64,000 nucleotides of DNA from JAFGDI01 sp963667715 (GTDB lineage: Bacteria; Planctomycetota; Phycisphaerae; Sedimentisphaerales; SM23-30). The translations under genes and the position numbers were made by a program. The notes under the pieces are model-generated. The model was given only the letters and a program-made list of their open reading frames with translations. It was not told where the DNA came from and ran no database searches. Positions 54,261 to 63,178 of the stretch are shown here, one piece after another; the stretch's first letter is position 1, and each line of letters begins with the position of its first letter. The stretch spans positions 2,418,001-2,482,000 of the forward strand of contig OY763926.1 of the NCBI GenBank assembly GCA_963667715.1, given 5' to 3'.

Positions 54261-56555
54261 TTATTTAACATCTGTTAACGAGAAGGGCAGATCTTCGTCT
54301 GCAATACCACGTTTATAATTTGGTTTTGAACTCATAACCAGATGAAGCTTACCACCGTCAGCGATCTCTTTATACGTGATCCAGTTACGGGTAAAGTTTT
54401 TGCCATTTAGAGTAGCAGATTTGATGTATACGTTTTCAGGACTATTATTTTCGGCAATAATAGTAAACACATTACCATTTTCAAGAGTAATAGACGCTTT
54501 CTCAAATACCGGACTACCTATTACATATTGATCGGTACCAGGACATACACTGTAAATACCAAGAGCACTTAAAACATACCATGAAGATAATCCGCCCTGA
54601 TCTTCATCACCAGGATAGCCGTTTTCAGTAGCATTGTACAGGCGACTCATAACTTCACGAATACGGTGCTGAGTTTTCCATGGCTGACGAGCGTATGAAT
54701 ACAGATATGATACATGCTGAACAGGCTGGTTTCCATGTGCATACTGACCCATATTTGCGTCGAGCATTTCGCTAATTTCATGAATAACATGGCCGTAAGA
54801 GCCTACATTGTATTCATTGCTACCATAGAAGAGTTCGTCAAGTTTTTCAATAAAAGGTTTTTCGCCACCCATTAAATTGATCAGGCCACGAACATCATGG
54901 AAGACAGACCAGGTATACTGGAAGGAATTACCTTCGGTAAATGGGCCGCCCCATTCGTATGGACTGAAATTTTCACGCCAGGTGCCGTCCTTGTCGCGCC
55001 CTCTCATAAATCCAACTGAAGGGTCCCAAACATTTTTATAATTATACATCTGACGGCCAAAGATATTTGCCAGATATTCATTACCAACCGATTTTGCCAA
55101 TGTATAGCCACAGAAGTCGTCATAAGCGTATTCCAGAGTTTTGGCAGAGGCTTCGCCAACCATAGGATAAGGGATATAGCCAAGCTCGAACCACTCTTTA
55201 TGAGCCTCGCGACCACTTGAACCGCCAAAGAAGCTCTTTTCTGTAATTTCATGCAAGTATCCTTCAAGTGCGGCATCAACATCAAAATCGCGGATACCTT
55301 TAGCCCAGGCGTCAGCTAAAAGTGAGATAGCGTGATTACCGATCATAATACCAGATGGGCCGGGACATGACCAGGTTGGGAACCAGCCACTTTGCTTTTG
55401 AGCATCAACCAGCGACTGCATATAGCGGCCCTGCAAAGTAGGATGGAGGATATTGGTTAATGGGAACTGGCTGCGGAAAGTATCCCAGAAACCATTATCT
55501 GTGTACATGTATCCTTTATGGATCTTTTCGTCATAGGGGCTGAAATAGTATGGATTACCGTCTTTATCTATTTCATAAAACTTATGAGAAAACAGATTGG
55601 CACGGAACATACATGAGTAGAAAGTAGCTTTATCGGCCTCACTTTTACCTTCAACCTTTACACGATTAAGAAGTTCGTTCCAGGTTTCTGCGGCTTGCTG
55701 TCTGGTAACATCCAAAGATTTATGGTCAGCAATTTCATGGTCAAAGGTAACCTGAGCCTGTTCCGGGCTGATATATGAAGATGTAATCTTGACCTGAACA
55801 GTACTACCAGGAGCGAATTTAACGTATGCACCAGCCCCGTCACCAGATGCTTCAATACTGCCGCTATCAATAGTATTATTTCTGTTTTCCCAGGTTCCAT
55901 ATTCCTTAAAAGGTTTATCAAATTGTAATATGAAATAGTTTTTATACTTTCCAGGCACTAAAAAACCATTGTGTGTCCAACCGGTGATTCTGCCATTTGC
56001 GGCATCGATCTTCATTTCACTTCGCTTTGTATAGCCGTCAACTACGATCCATGCATCTTCATTGCCAGGGAAGGTAAAACGCATATGGCCGGCACGCTCA
56101 GTAGGAGATATTTCAGTCATTATGCCATTATCGAACTTAACACGATAGTAGTTTGGCTTGGCAATTTCATTATCATGCGAAAAACTACTGGCACGATCAT
56201 TTTCATTTACAACCAACTTACCCATAACCGGCATAAGGGAAAATACGCCATAATCATTGACCCACGGACTACACTGATGAACTTGCTGGAAACCTCTAAT
56301 TGTATTAGCGGAGTAGCGATATTTCCAACCATCACCATTATTACCAGTTTGGGCCGAATATGAGTGCATTGGGTATGGTACAGCAACACTTGGATAGGTA
56401 TTTCCATTGCTATAATCAGGCTTGGAATTTGTACCTTGTAAGGTGTTTACATACTTGAGAAGATCCTGTCCGGCTGAACATGGTACCGCGACAACTAAAC
56501 AAGATAAAAATAACTGAACTAATCGTTTTTTCAAGGAAAGGGGTGGTGTGAACAT
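54261..56555 (-). CDS. Exported GH92 alpha-mannosidase
   Basis: A 764-residue enzyme with a signal peptide (LVQLFLSCLVVAVPCSAG). Family landmarks: VNTLQGTNSKPDYSNGNTYP, RGFQQVHQCSPWVNDYG, WDTFRSQFPLTNILHP, FVRG-like MRGRDKDGTW, QPVQHVSYLYSYARQPWKTQ and the calcium/catalytic block NGYPGDEDQGGLSSWYVLSALGIYSVCPG. GH92 enzymes are calcium-dependent exo-mannosidases with inverting mechanism. The start is set at ATG 56555, just before the signal peptide; the longer frame to 56594 adds an unlikely N-terminus. Confidence 0.93.
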   Translation of the reverse strand: MFTPPLSLKKRLVQLFLSCLVVAVPCSAGQDLLKYVNTLQGTNSKPDYSNGNTYPSVAVPYPMHSYSAQTGNNGDGWKYRYSANTIRGFQQVHQCSPWVNDYGVFSLMPVMGKLVVNENDRASSFSHDNEIAKPNYYRVKFDNGIMTEISPTERAGHMRFTFPGNEDAWIVVDGYTKRSEMKIDAANGRITGWTHNGFLVPGKYKNYFILQFDKPFKEYGTWENRNNTIDSGSIEASGDGAGAYVKFAPGSTVQVKITSSYISPEQAQVTFDHEIADHKSLDVTRQQAAETWNELLNRVKVEGKSEADKATFYSCMFRANLFSHKFYEIDKDGNPYYFSPYDEKIHKGYMYTDNGFWDTFRSQFPLTNILHPTLQGRYMQSLVDAQKQSGWFPTWSCPGPSGIMIGNHAISLLADAWAKGIRDFDVDAALEGYLHEITEKSFFGGSSGREAHKEWFELGYIPYPMVGEASAKTLEYAYDDFCGYTLAKSVGNEYLANIFGRQMYNYKNVWDPSVGFMRGRDKDGTWRENFSPYEWGGPFTEGNSFQYTWSVFHDVRGLINLMGGEKPFIEKLDELFYGSNEYNVGSYGHVIHEISEMLDANMGQYAHGNQPVQHVSYLYSYARQPWKTQHRIREVMSRLYNATENGYPGDEDQGGLSSWYVLSALGIYSVCPGTDQYVIGSPVFEKASITLENGNVFTIIAENNSPENVYIKSATLNGKNFTRNWITYKEIADGGKLHLVMSSKPNYKRGIADEDLPFSLTDVK

Positions 56556-56814
56556 TAGGAGGTCTCCATTTTTACAGTTTGAAATCAGTTCCATTACCCG
56601 AAATCTCCAGAATCACCTCAAATCCCAAAGACGGCCAGGCAGGCTCAAAAGTTAGAACCAGACGAATAAGACATTTATTAACAATTTAATACCTGTCCAC
56701 GTCTGATTTTACATATTTTGTTGTCCAATTTCACTGTTACAACTATATATACCAGAAAAGCCTGCACATTTTTAGTAAAAAATCAAAAAGATTAAAAACT
56801 ACAATATGATTATA

Positions 56815-59325
56815 CTAAAGTCTTCTAAAGAGGACACCAAGAATGAAAACAGCCATCGCAGCAAGTAACATATTATTAGCAAATGGCTTATAAATACTAA
56901 CCACAACATCGCCTTCATTGACATTCTCAGCAGATAGCCCATCTAACTCAACCAGAGCCTCATCAGCTTGACCTGTCAGGTCATACTCTCTTGGATACAG
57001 TCTATTGTAATGCATCACTGATGTTTTGTCATAGTCAACGTCATGCAGATTTAATGATGCTGCAGTAACGCTATCCATAGCCGCTTCAGCCTGATATAAA
57101 CCAATACCGATCTGCTTCACATCAATATCGTGAGTATTATTATCCTGATCTGTCATGCAGGCTTTCCAGCTTACCGCATTTACCGACTCAGAAGTTGGGC
57201 CGGTCCTTTTTATATTCATTATCCAACGGTCATCAACTAGCTTAGCCTTAACATATAAGCCGTCAGTGTCAGCTTTATGCATAACAGTACGCAATACCTG
57301 AGCCCAGAACTTGCCGCATTCGTCCCAGACAAGCCATTCACCGCCCCATTTATCTGTCATATCGCTGGTATATGCAACACCCGCCCCTAGACCGTAACGC
57401 CCTATAGCCATAAGCGGGTCACCTGTCTCGAGTGCCATTAGCACCTGTCCAGTAGGTTTGGGTTTTGCTATCACATAGCCAAGAATAAAAGGCAGGTCGG
57501 TGTCAGATACGCCAGAGAGTATCTGATGGTCAGAAATAATCAATGGCGAATACAGATCTTCCTTTATCGATGATTTTGACGCTTGCATGGTTTCTCGAGT
57601 GAAGATCTGTGGAACATTTGCTGGATCATTAGTCTCGTAATAGCGTCCACGCCCTAACTCAGCTATAGAACTTAGCAGTCCACGGTCTGCACCATCGCCC
57701 ATCGCCACAGTTGAAACAGTTATCATACTATATGCCATAGACTCTGCCAGGCCTCTATGGTCTGCTTCCTGACTCATTCCATCACTTAAAATGATCACAT
57801 GTTTGATCTTGGCTGACGTGTCTTCCAGCATCTGATATGCAGTCTCCATACCAGGATACATATACGTCCCGCCCCCGGCTGCCAGACTGTCGATATTAGA
57901 ACATATACTGGAAGAATCAGCGGCAGAGGACATAGGACATATAATGCTCGCCTGACCGTCAAAAGCGACAACAGCCACCTGATCTTGCGGACTAAGCAGC
58001 TCAACTGCCGCTTTAGCCGCCTGTTTAGCCAGCTCAATAGGCATACCCTCCATTGATCCTGACTTGTCAATTACAAGGGCCATAGCCATGGATGGTTTTT
58101 CTTTTTCCTTCTCAAATCTAGATATGATAGGTAGAACTTCTTCGATCGGGGTCTTGTAATAGCCACCAAGTCCAAAACTATTCTCAGAACCGAGCATAAG
58201 GAACCCGCCACCAAAGTCACAGACATAACTCTTAAGCATATTCATCTGAGAGACGCTGAGATCACTCGCCGGCACATCTGCAATCATAACAGCGTCAAAA
58301 GCCAGTAACTCTTGAAGACTGCACTCCAGTCCATATTTACCTCGAACTTCTACTTCGATATCCTGCTTTTTCATAGCACGGGCAAAATCTCGCATTTCTG
58401 CCGGCTCCTGATGCAGTATCAGCAACCGGGGAGAACCTTTAACATTCACTGTACAACCTGCACGGTTATTGATAGTGAAATGATCGCTAACGGCTGATAT
58501 TTCAGCTATCCAGTTCGAGCTGCCAGATTTTACCATTGGCACATCAAAATAGACCTGATTATCGCCATCTGGCTTCACCTGAAGCTGCTTATTACTTACT
58601 ATTACTCCATCATGTATTAAACTCAGTGTTGTATCAACAACGTGATTAGACGCCAGTTGGGCATTTAGACGCACCATCTGGCCGGTATATGCTGTAGCAC
58701 AAGACGGCATTAATGATACGACAGATACTTCTTCATTTTTTAGTGCCGCTACTGGCTCGAAATATACTGCTACATGCTCCTTTTCAAGTGTAGAAAGCAC
58801 TTCAGAAATATTGCCGCCAGTGGTAACACCATCTGAATACAATACCATTTTTCGTACCTTATCAGCATCAAAAGCATAACGACCAGCCAGAAGAAGCTCG
58901 CCTAAACAAGACTCACTTCTAAGATCGCTATCCGAGATAGTTTCCTTCCATTTATTAAGAACATTTTCAGCCTCATCGATGGATTCGACCTGCTTAAGCC
59001 TGCTGCCAGATAAAAACAAGGTAAACTTATCGCTAGTGGTAAGGCTACTTTGCAACTGTCTTATGTCATTAAGTCGATCTATGGCGGCATCGATATCTAC
59101 AGATTCGGAAACATCAAGAATTGCTACCACATGCTGATTATTACCGCTTGAGACTATATAGGGCCTACACAGTGCAATTGCTAAAAGAATGATCGCAGCT
59201 ATCCGACATATAAATGACAGCCACTTAAGCAGAACCGGCCGATTGACCAGACTATATTTAAGCCCCAGCAACATTGCTACTAAAAACAACAGCCAAAGCA
59301 AAGATTGTAAATTAATTAGTTCCAT
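56815..59325 (-). CDS. Membrane protein with VWA domain (BatA/YegL cluster)
   Basis: An 836-residue protein with two N-terminal membrane segments and one at the C-terminus (MLLAAMAVFILGVLF). A first VWA-like region holds AILDVSESVDID; a second, complete VWA has MIDAS DKSGSMEG and LSDGMSQ (about 420-600). Between them is a glutamine amidotransferase-like stretch (LLMLGSENSFGLGGYYKTPIEEVLP). It is the last gene of the MoxR-DUF58-BatA set. Such systems are thought to support envelope integrity or metal-dependent assembly; exact role unknown. Confidence 0.8.
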   Translation of the reverse strand: MELINLQSLLWLLFLVAMLLGLKYSLVNRPVLLKWLSFICRIAAIILLAIALCRPYIVSSGNNQHVVAILDVSESVDIDAAIDRLNDIRQLQSSLTTSDKFTLFLSGSRLKQVESIDEAENVLNKWKETISDSDLRSESCLGELLLAGRYAFDADKVRKMVLYSDGVTTGGNISEVLSTLEKEHVAVYFEPVAALKNEEVSVVSLMPSCATAYTGQMVRLNAQLASNHVVDTTLSLIHDGVIVSNKQLQVKPDGDNQVYFDVPMVKSGSSNWIAEISAVSDHFTINNRAGCTVNVKGSPRLLILHQEPAEMRDFARAMKKQDIEVEVRGKYGLECSLQELLAFDAVMIADVPASDLSVSQMNMLKSYVCDFGGGFLMLGSENSFGLGGYYKTPIEEVLPIISRFEKEKEKPSMAMALVIDKSGSMEGMPIELAKQAAKAAVELLSPQDQVAVVAFDGQASIICPMSSAADSSSICSNIDSLAAGGGTYMYPGMETAYQMLEDTSAKIKHVIILSDGMSQEADHRGLAESMAYSMITVSTVAMGDGADRGLLSSIAELGRGRYYETNDPANVPQIFTRETMQASKSSIKEDLYSPLIISDHQILSGVSDTDLPFILGYVIAKPKPTGQVLMALETGDPLMAIGRYGLGAGVAYTSDMTDKWGGEWLVWDECGKFWAQVLRTVMHKADTDGLYVKAKLVDDRWIMNIKRTGPTSESVNAVSWKACMTDQDNNTHDIDVKQIGIGLYQAEAAMDSVTAASLNLHDVDYDKTSVMHYNRLYPREYDLTGQADEALVELDGLSAENVNEGDVVVSIYKPFANNMLLAAMAVFILGVLFRRL

Positions 59326-59368
59326 TATTATTTAATCAACTTCTACACACTTATTAAAATTCACTAAA

Positions 59369-61207
59369 TTAGCCAAGCTTCCTACGGTGGTACAGTACAC
59401 TTTCTGTAACTCCCAACATTAAAGCTACTGCAATCAGCCAGTAAGATATGGAATGGCCTTTCTTTATCGGCTCAATAATTTCTGGTTCAAAATCACAATT
59501 CAACATAGACTCTGCACCAGAGAGCAAACTACAGCCGTATACCTGAGACTCAGGGCCATTAGCTTTATGGTAACCAGAGAAAATCGACAATCCCATATTA
59601 GTATAATTTATCCCTATATTCTTATGATACATTTCATTAGTTGAAAACGAGGAAGCGTCCAGCCTCTCAGTTCCGGCCAATGCTAACACCATACGGAACA
59701 CCATAACCGGGAAATATGGGCTATAATAGAAGTCGCCCTCTGCTGGATTCATATTCACAAAAAAAGCATCCGAACGATCATCACTCATCTGCCAGATAAG
59801 TCCAGTGTGAGTATCAGTCTCAACCAGCGTTCTGGCCGCCGGGACAGGTCCAATATCAACAGCACCATAAAATGGGATAAGACTAACATCATAGAAACTT
59901 AGTGCCGGATGCTCTTTTGCAATTGTTTTGACAGCGAAAGTGCCAGTTTCTAATTCTGCACCACTACCAGTAAAATACTTTGACTCTTTAGCAAGATTAA
60001 ATACAACAGCTTTAATATTTTCAGCATTACTGCTTAGCAGCTGCTCATACTCTGGTATCGATTGACATAAGTATACCACTGGAGAGTTTTCTTCAGGTTC
60101 TCTTACCAGCCGTATAAGCCGGGAGCTAAGCGAAAAGGCATCTACGCAATTGTCAAAGAAATAGTCTTCACAAACGCAAACCTGCACAGGATCAGGGATA
60201 TTAACCGCCATAGCAGCGTAATTATCAATTGACATTGCATCATCATATTCGAGAACGGCAAGCCACCTTCCTGGCATAGCAGAACTAAGATAATATATCT
60301 CAGGTTTGTTTTCACCGGGCAAGACAGTGACCGGCACTACTTTATCCGGCACGAGATCGGCTAAAAAGTCTTCATTCAAATAACGACTATCGATAATGTT
60401 CGTATCGTCAGATTTATCACTGGCTAGATAATACAGTGTAACCTGAGTATCAATTGGTTTATCAAAACTGGAAACAAGCTGAAAATAAAATGCCATTTGA
60501 TCAGACTTACTTTTCTGTACCTGAATATCACAAGCAGAAATACCAATATTACCAACTTTAGTACCAACTTTTAGTATTTCGCAAACCAAGCCATCAGATT
60601 CGTTATCATTATGACCAAAATCTTTGGATATCGAACATGCATCAGAAATTAATATGGTGCGAACCTGACTGGAATCGGAGTTTTTAGCCAATACTTTTTC
60701 TATAACACCGCTATCAAATGCTAAATCGCTCTGTGCAACTTCATCTATAGCTCTATAGAGCATACGCTGATTGTCGCTCATGAAGGTTTTATACTCTACC
60801 GCAGCCGAGGCAGTTGCAATAGCCGCTCTATGACCTGCCCCTAGTGCGGTAATAATAGATCTGGCCTGCTCTCTGGCAAGTTCCAAACGACTATTTCCAT
60901 TATCAATTGCTGACATGGAAGCACTATTATCAATTACCAGCAGTAAATCTTTATCATCACCGGCATTGAACTCAGGACCAGCCATAGCCATAGTCAGTAA
61001 AATGAAAATAAGTGCCATTATCAATAGGCTTATCAAGTCACGAAGTTTATTGAACAAGCTATTTGTCTGCTTCTTCTGATATATGCTCTGCCAGAGAAAT
61101 AATGCCGTAGTTGGCTCTTTTCGGGGCCTGACCTTCAAGAAATACACGGCGGCAAGCGGGATCAGAAACAGAAAGCTCCAAAAAAAGATAGGGCTTAAAA
61201 AGCTCAA
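59369..61207 (-). CDS. BatA/VWA membrane protein
   Basis: A 612-residue protein. The N-terminus (LSPIFFWSFLFLIPLAAVYFL) matches the BatA domain, with a second membrane segment (LISLLIMALIFILLTMAMAGP) and a VWA domain whose MIDAS is DNSASMSA. A beta-rich periplasmic region and a C-terminal membrane segment (YWLIAVALMLGVTESVLY) follow. The TTG start at 61207 overlaps the stop of the DUF58 gene (TTGA). Works with MoxR and DUF58 partners. Confidence 0.82.
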   Translation of the reverse strand: MSFLSPIFFWSFLFLIPLAAVYFLKVRPRKEPTTALFLWQSIYQKKQTNSLFNKLRDLISLLIMALIFILLTMAMAGPEFNAGDDKDLLLVIDNSASMSAIDNGNSRLELAREQARSIITALGAGHRAAIATASAAVEYKTFMSDNQRMLYRAIDEVAQSDLAFDSGVIEKVLAKNSDSSQVRTILISDACSISKDFGHNDNESDGLVCEILKVGTKVGNIGISACDIQVQKSKSDQMAFYFQLVSSFDKPIDTQVTLYYLASDKSDDTNIIDSRYLNEDFLADLVPDKVVPVTVLPGENKPEIYYLSSAMPGRWLAVLEYDDAMSIDNYAAMAVNIPDPVQVCVCEDYFFDNCVDAFSLSSRLIRLVREPEENSPVVYLCQSIPEYEQLLSSNAENIKAVVFNLAKESKYFTGSGAELETGTFAVKTIAKEHPALSFYDVSLIPFYGAVDIGPVPAARTLVETDTHTGLIWQMSDDRSDAFFVNMNPAEGDFYYSPYFPVMVFRMVLALAGTERLDASSFSTNEMYHKNIGINYTNMGLSIFSGYHKANGPESQVYGCSLLSGAESMLNCDFEPEIIEPIKKGHSISYWLIAVALMLGVTESVLYHRRKLG

Positions 61208-62088
61208 GCGACCAGCCCTCCCTTACGCAGGATTTTCTGCACTACATCTTCAAAGGAATCATCGCTCATTGTTCTGACAAACCCGGTTTTCTGCCTGGCA
61301 CAAAATCGCTGTAGTTCATAATTGTAATTTGCTACCAACTGAGCATACTCTTCAGCCGCAGCTTGGGTAACAGTCACTCTTAGCTTATCACCAGACTCAA
61401 CACACTCCAGATTCAAATCACCTCTGGCAGTAATCTCAAGGTCACTTTTATCAAGTGTCTGAATACAATACACATCATGCTTGCACCAGTTAAGCAGCTT
61501 TAATCCCTGCTCATATCCACCGGGAAACAAAAAGTCACTAACAACGATCATAACACCTTTTTTAGGGTGACGTACCTGCATATACTTACAGCATTCATTG
61601 AAATCTGAATGGCTACCGCCGAGTTGGGCTCCTTCGAGCGACTGGAGCATCATTAACGATTTACCCCGACCATGCGTTTTAGGCATAATCGGCACCAGCT
61701 GTTCATTAAAGCCATATATTACGATCCGGTCAAGCTGATGCAAACCGATAAATGCCAGGGCGGCGATAAGCTGGCGGGCTATCTCGAACTTTTTAGCCAT
61801 TGTCCAGCTGCAATCGAGCATGAAATATATGGTCACATCTTCTTCCAGCTCGAAAAGCTTTATTACCAGCGATTCGAGTCGAGCATATACACGCCAATCA
61901 ATACTGCGATAGTCATCACCCAGCGAATATTCTGAGTAATCAGCAAAGGTTAACCCAGAACCTTTTTTTGTGCTTTTCCGGTTAGCCTGTAAAGTGCCGC
62001 CCAGCACTTTCCTCGCCAGAAGCCATAATCCTTCAAGCTTCCTGATAAATTCAGGGTCCGTAAGCTTCATTTCCATATTATTTGCCAT
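61204..62088 (-). CDS. DUF58-domain protein
   Basis: A 294-residue soluble protein. The DUF58 signature is YSLGDDYRSIDWRVYARLESLVIKLFELEEDVTIYFMLDCSWTM, here seen in consecutive parts, with a VWA-like fold (MLDCSWTM in place of DxSxS). DUF58 proteins pair with MoxR ATPases. It sits 18 bases after the MoxR gene and overlaps the BatA gene, so the set is one operon. Confidence 0.88.
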   Translation of the reverse strand: MANNMEMKLTDPEFIRKLEGLWLLARKVLGGTLQANRKSTKKGSGLTFADYSEYSLGDDYRSIDWRVYARLESLVIKLFELEEDVTIYFMLDCSWTMAKKFEIARQLIAALAFIGLHQLDRIVIYGFNEQLVPIMPKTHGRGKSLMMLQSLEGAQLGGSHSDFNECCKYMQVRHPKKGVMIVVSDFLFPGGYEQGLKLLNWCKHDVYCIQTLDKSDLEITARGDLNLECVESGDKLRVTVTQAAAEEYAQLVANYNYELQRFCARQKTGFVRTMSDDSFEDVVQKILRKGGLVA

Positions 62089-62106
62089 AAACCAAGCCTA
62101 TATTGA

Positions 62107-63108
62107 CTAATTTCCAGTTGATTCTACTGATTTAATAACACTCTCAATGATAGTATCTGGCGATATCGCATCTGCTTCACCTTCAAAGCTCAGTACCAAC
62201 CTATGTCTCATCGCAGCTGAGGCAACAGCATTTATATCATCTCTCGATACATGATAGCGTCCTTTGAGCATCGCCCTGGCCCTTGAGGCGGCTAGGATAG
62301 TCTGGGCCGCTCTTGGAGAGGCACCATTTCTTACATACTTTTTGACCATTTCCGGAGAATGTTCGTTTTCCGGGTGAGTGTTTCTTACAATACGAATAAG
62401 GTAATCCTGTATGCTTTCTTCTATTGGAATCTGCATAACAGTATTATGAAGCTCTAACATATCTTCGCCAGTAGCAACTGCATTTATCTCTGGTTGATCA
62501 AGCGAGCCAGTACGGAACAAAATCTCTGAAAATTCTGAATGACTAGGCAGCTTTACGAACAGTTTGAAAAAGAATCTGTCAAGCTGTGCTTCGGGCAGCG
62601 GGTACGTTCCATCCTGCTCTATGGGATTCTGAGTTGCCAGCAGGAAGAACGGTGCAGTGAGGTCGTGAGTTTCACCAGCTACAGTCACGGCCTTTTCCTG
62701 CATGGTCTGAAGTAGTGCAGATTGTGTTTTTGGGGTAGCACGGTTGATCTCATCTGCAAGCAATATATTACAGAATACCGGGCCGGGCTGGAACTGGAAC
62801 ACTTTTTTGCCGTCCCGCTCGATAAGGATATTTGTACCCATGACATCTGCGGGTAGTAAATCAGGGGTAAACTGAATCCGGCCAAATTTCAACGATAAAG
62901 CTTTTGCCAGTGTGTTAACCAATGCCGTCTTACCAAGCCCGGGAACACCTTCGAGCAGCACATGGCCACCACAAATAACAGCAATAAGCACATTATCAAT
63001 AATATCTTCCTGACCTACAATAAACTTCTGTACTTCGCTTTTGATACGATTAAATACATCCCTAAACCTACAGGCAGCCTCCTGGGCTTGCTGTGCTGAT
63101 AGCTCCAT
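62107..63108 (-). CDS. MoxR-family AAA+ ATPase
   Basis: A 333-residue AAA+ ATPase. Walker A is GVPGLGKT, Walker B LLADEINRA, sensor I ATQNPIEQDGTYPLPEAQLDRF and sensor II GASPRAAQTI. MoxR proteins act as chaperone-like motors on VWA/DUF58 partners, present here directly downstream. The start is set at ATG 63108 with AAAGGA upstream; the frame to 63162 adds residues unlike the family. Confidence 0.93.
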   Translation of the reverse strand: MELSAQQAQEAACRFRDVFNRIKSEVQKFIVGQEDIIDNVLIAVICGGHVLLEGVPGLGKTALVNTLAKALSLKFGRIQFTPDLLPADVMGTNILIERDGKKVFQFQPGPVFCNILLADEINRATPKTQSALLQTMQEKAVTVAGETHDLTAPFFLLATQNPIEQDGTYPLPEAQLDRFFFKLFVKLPSHSEFSEILFRTGSLDQPEINAVATGEDMLELHNTVMQIPIEESIQDYLIRIVRNTHPENEHSPEMVKKYVRNGASPRAAQTILAASRARAMLKGRYHVSRDDINAVASAAMRHRLVLSFEGEADAISPDTIIESVIKSVESTGN

Positions 63109-63178
63109 AAATATCCTTTCACTGTTTATATCGTGGTAAATAGTCCATTCACAACCGGGCACTCAAGCCGGCCTACTT

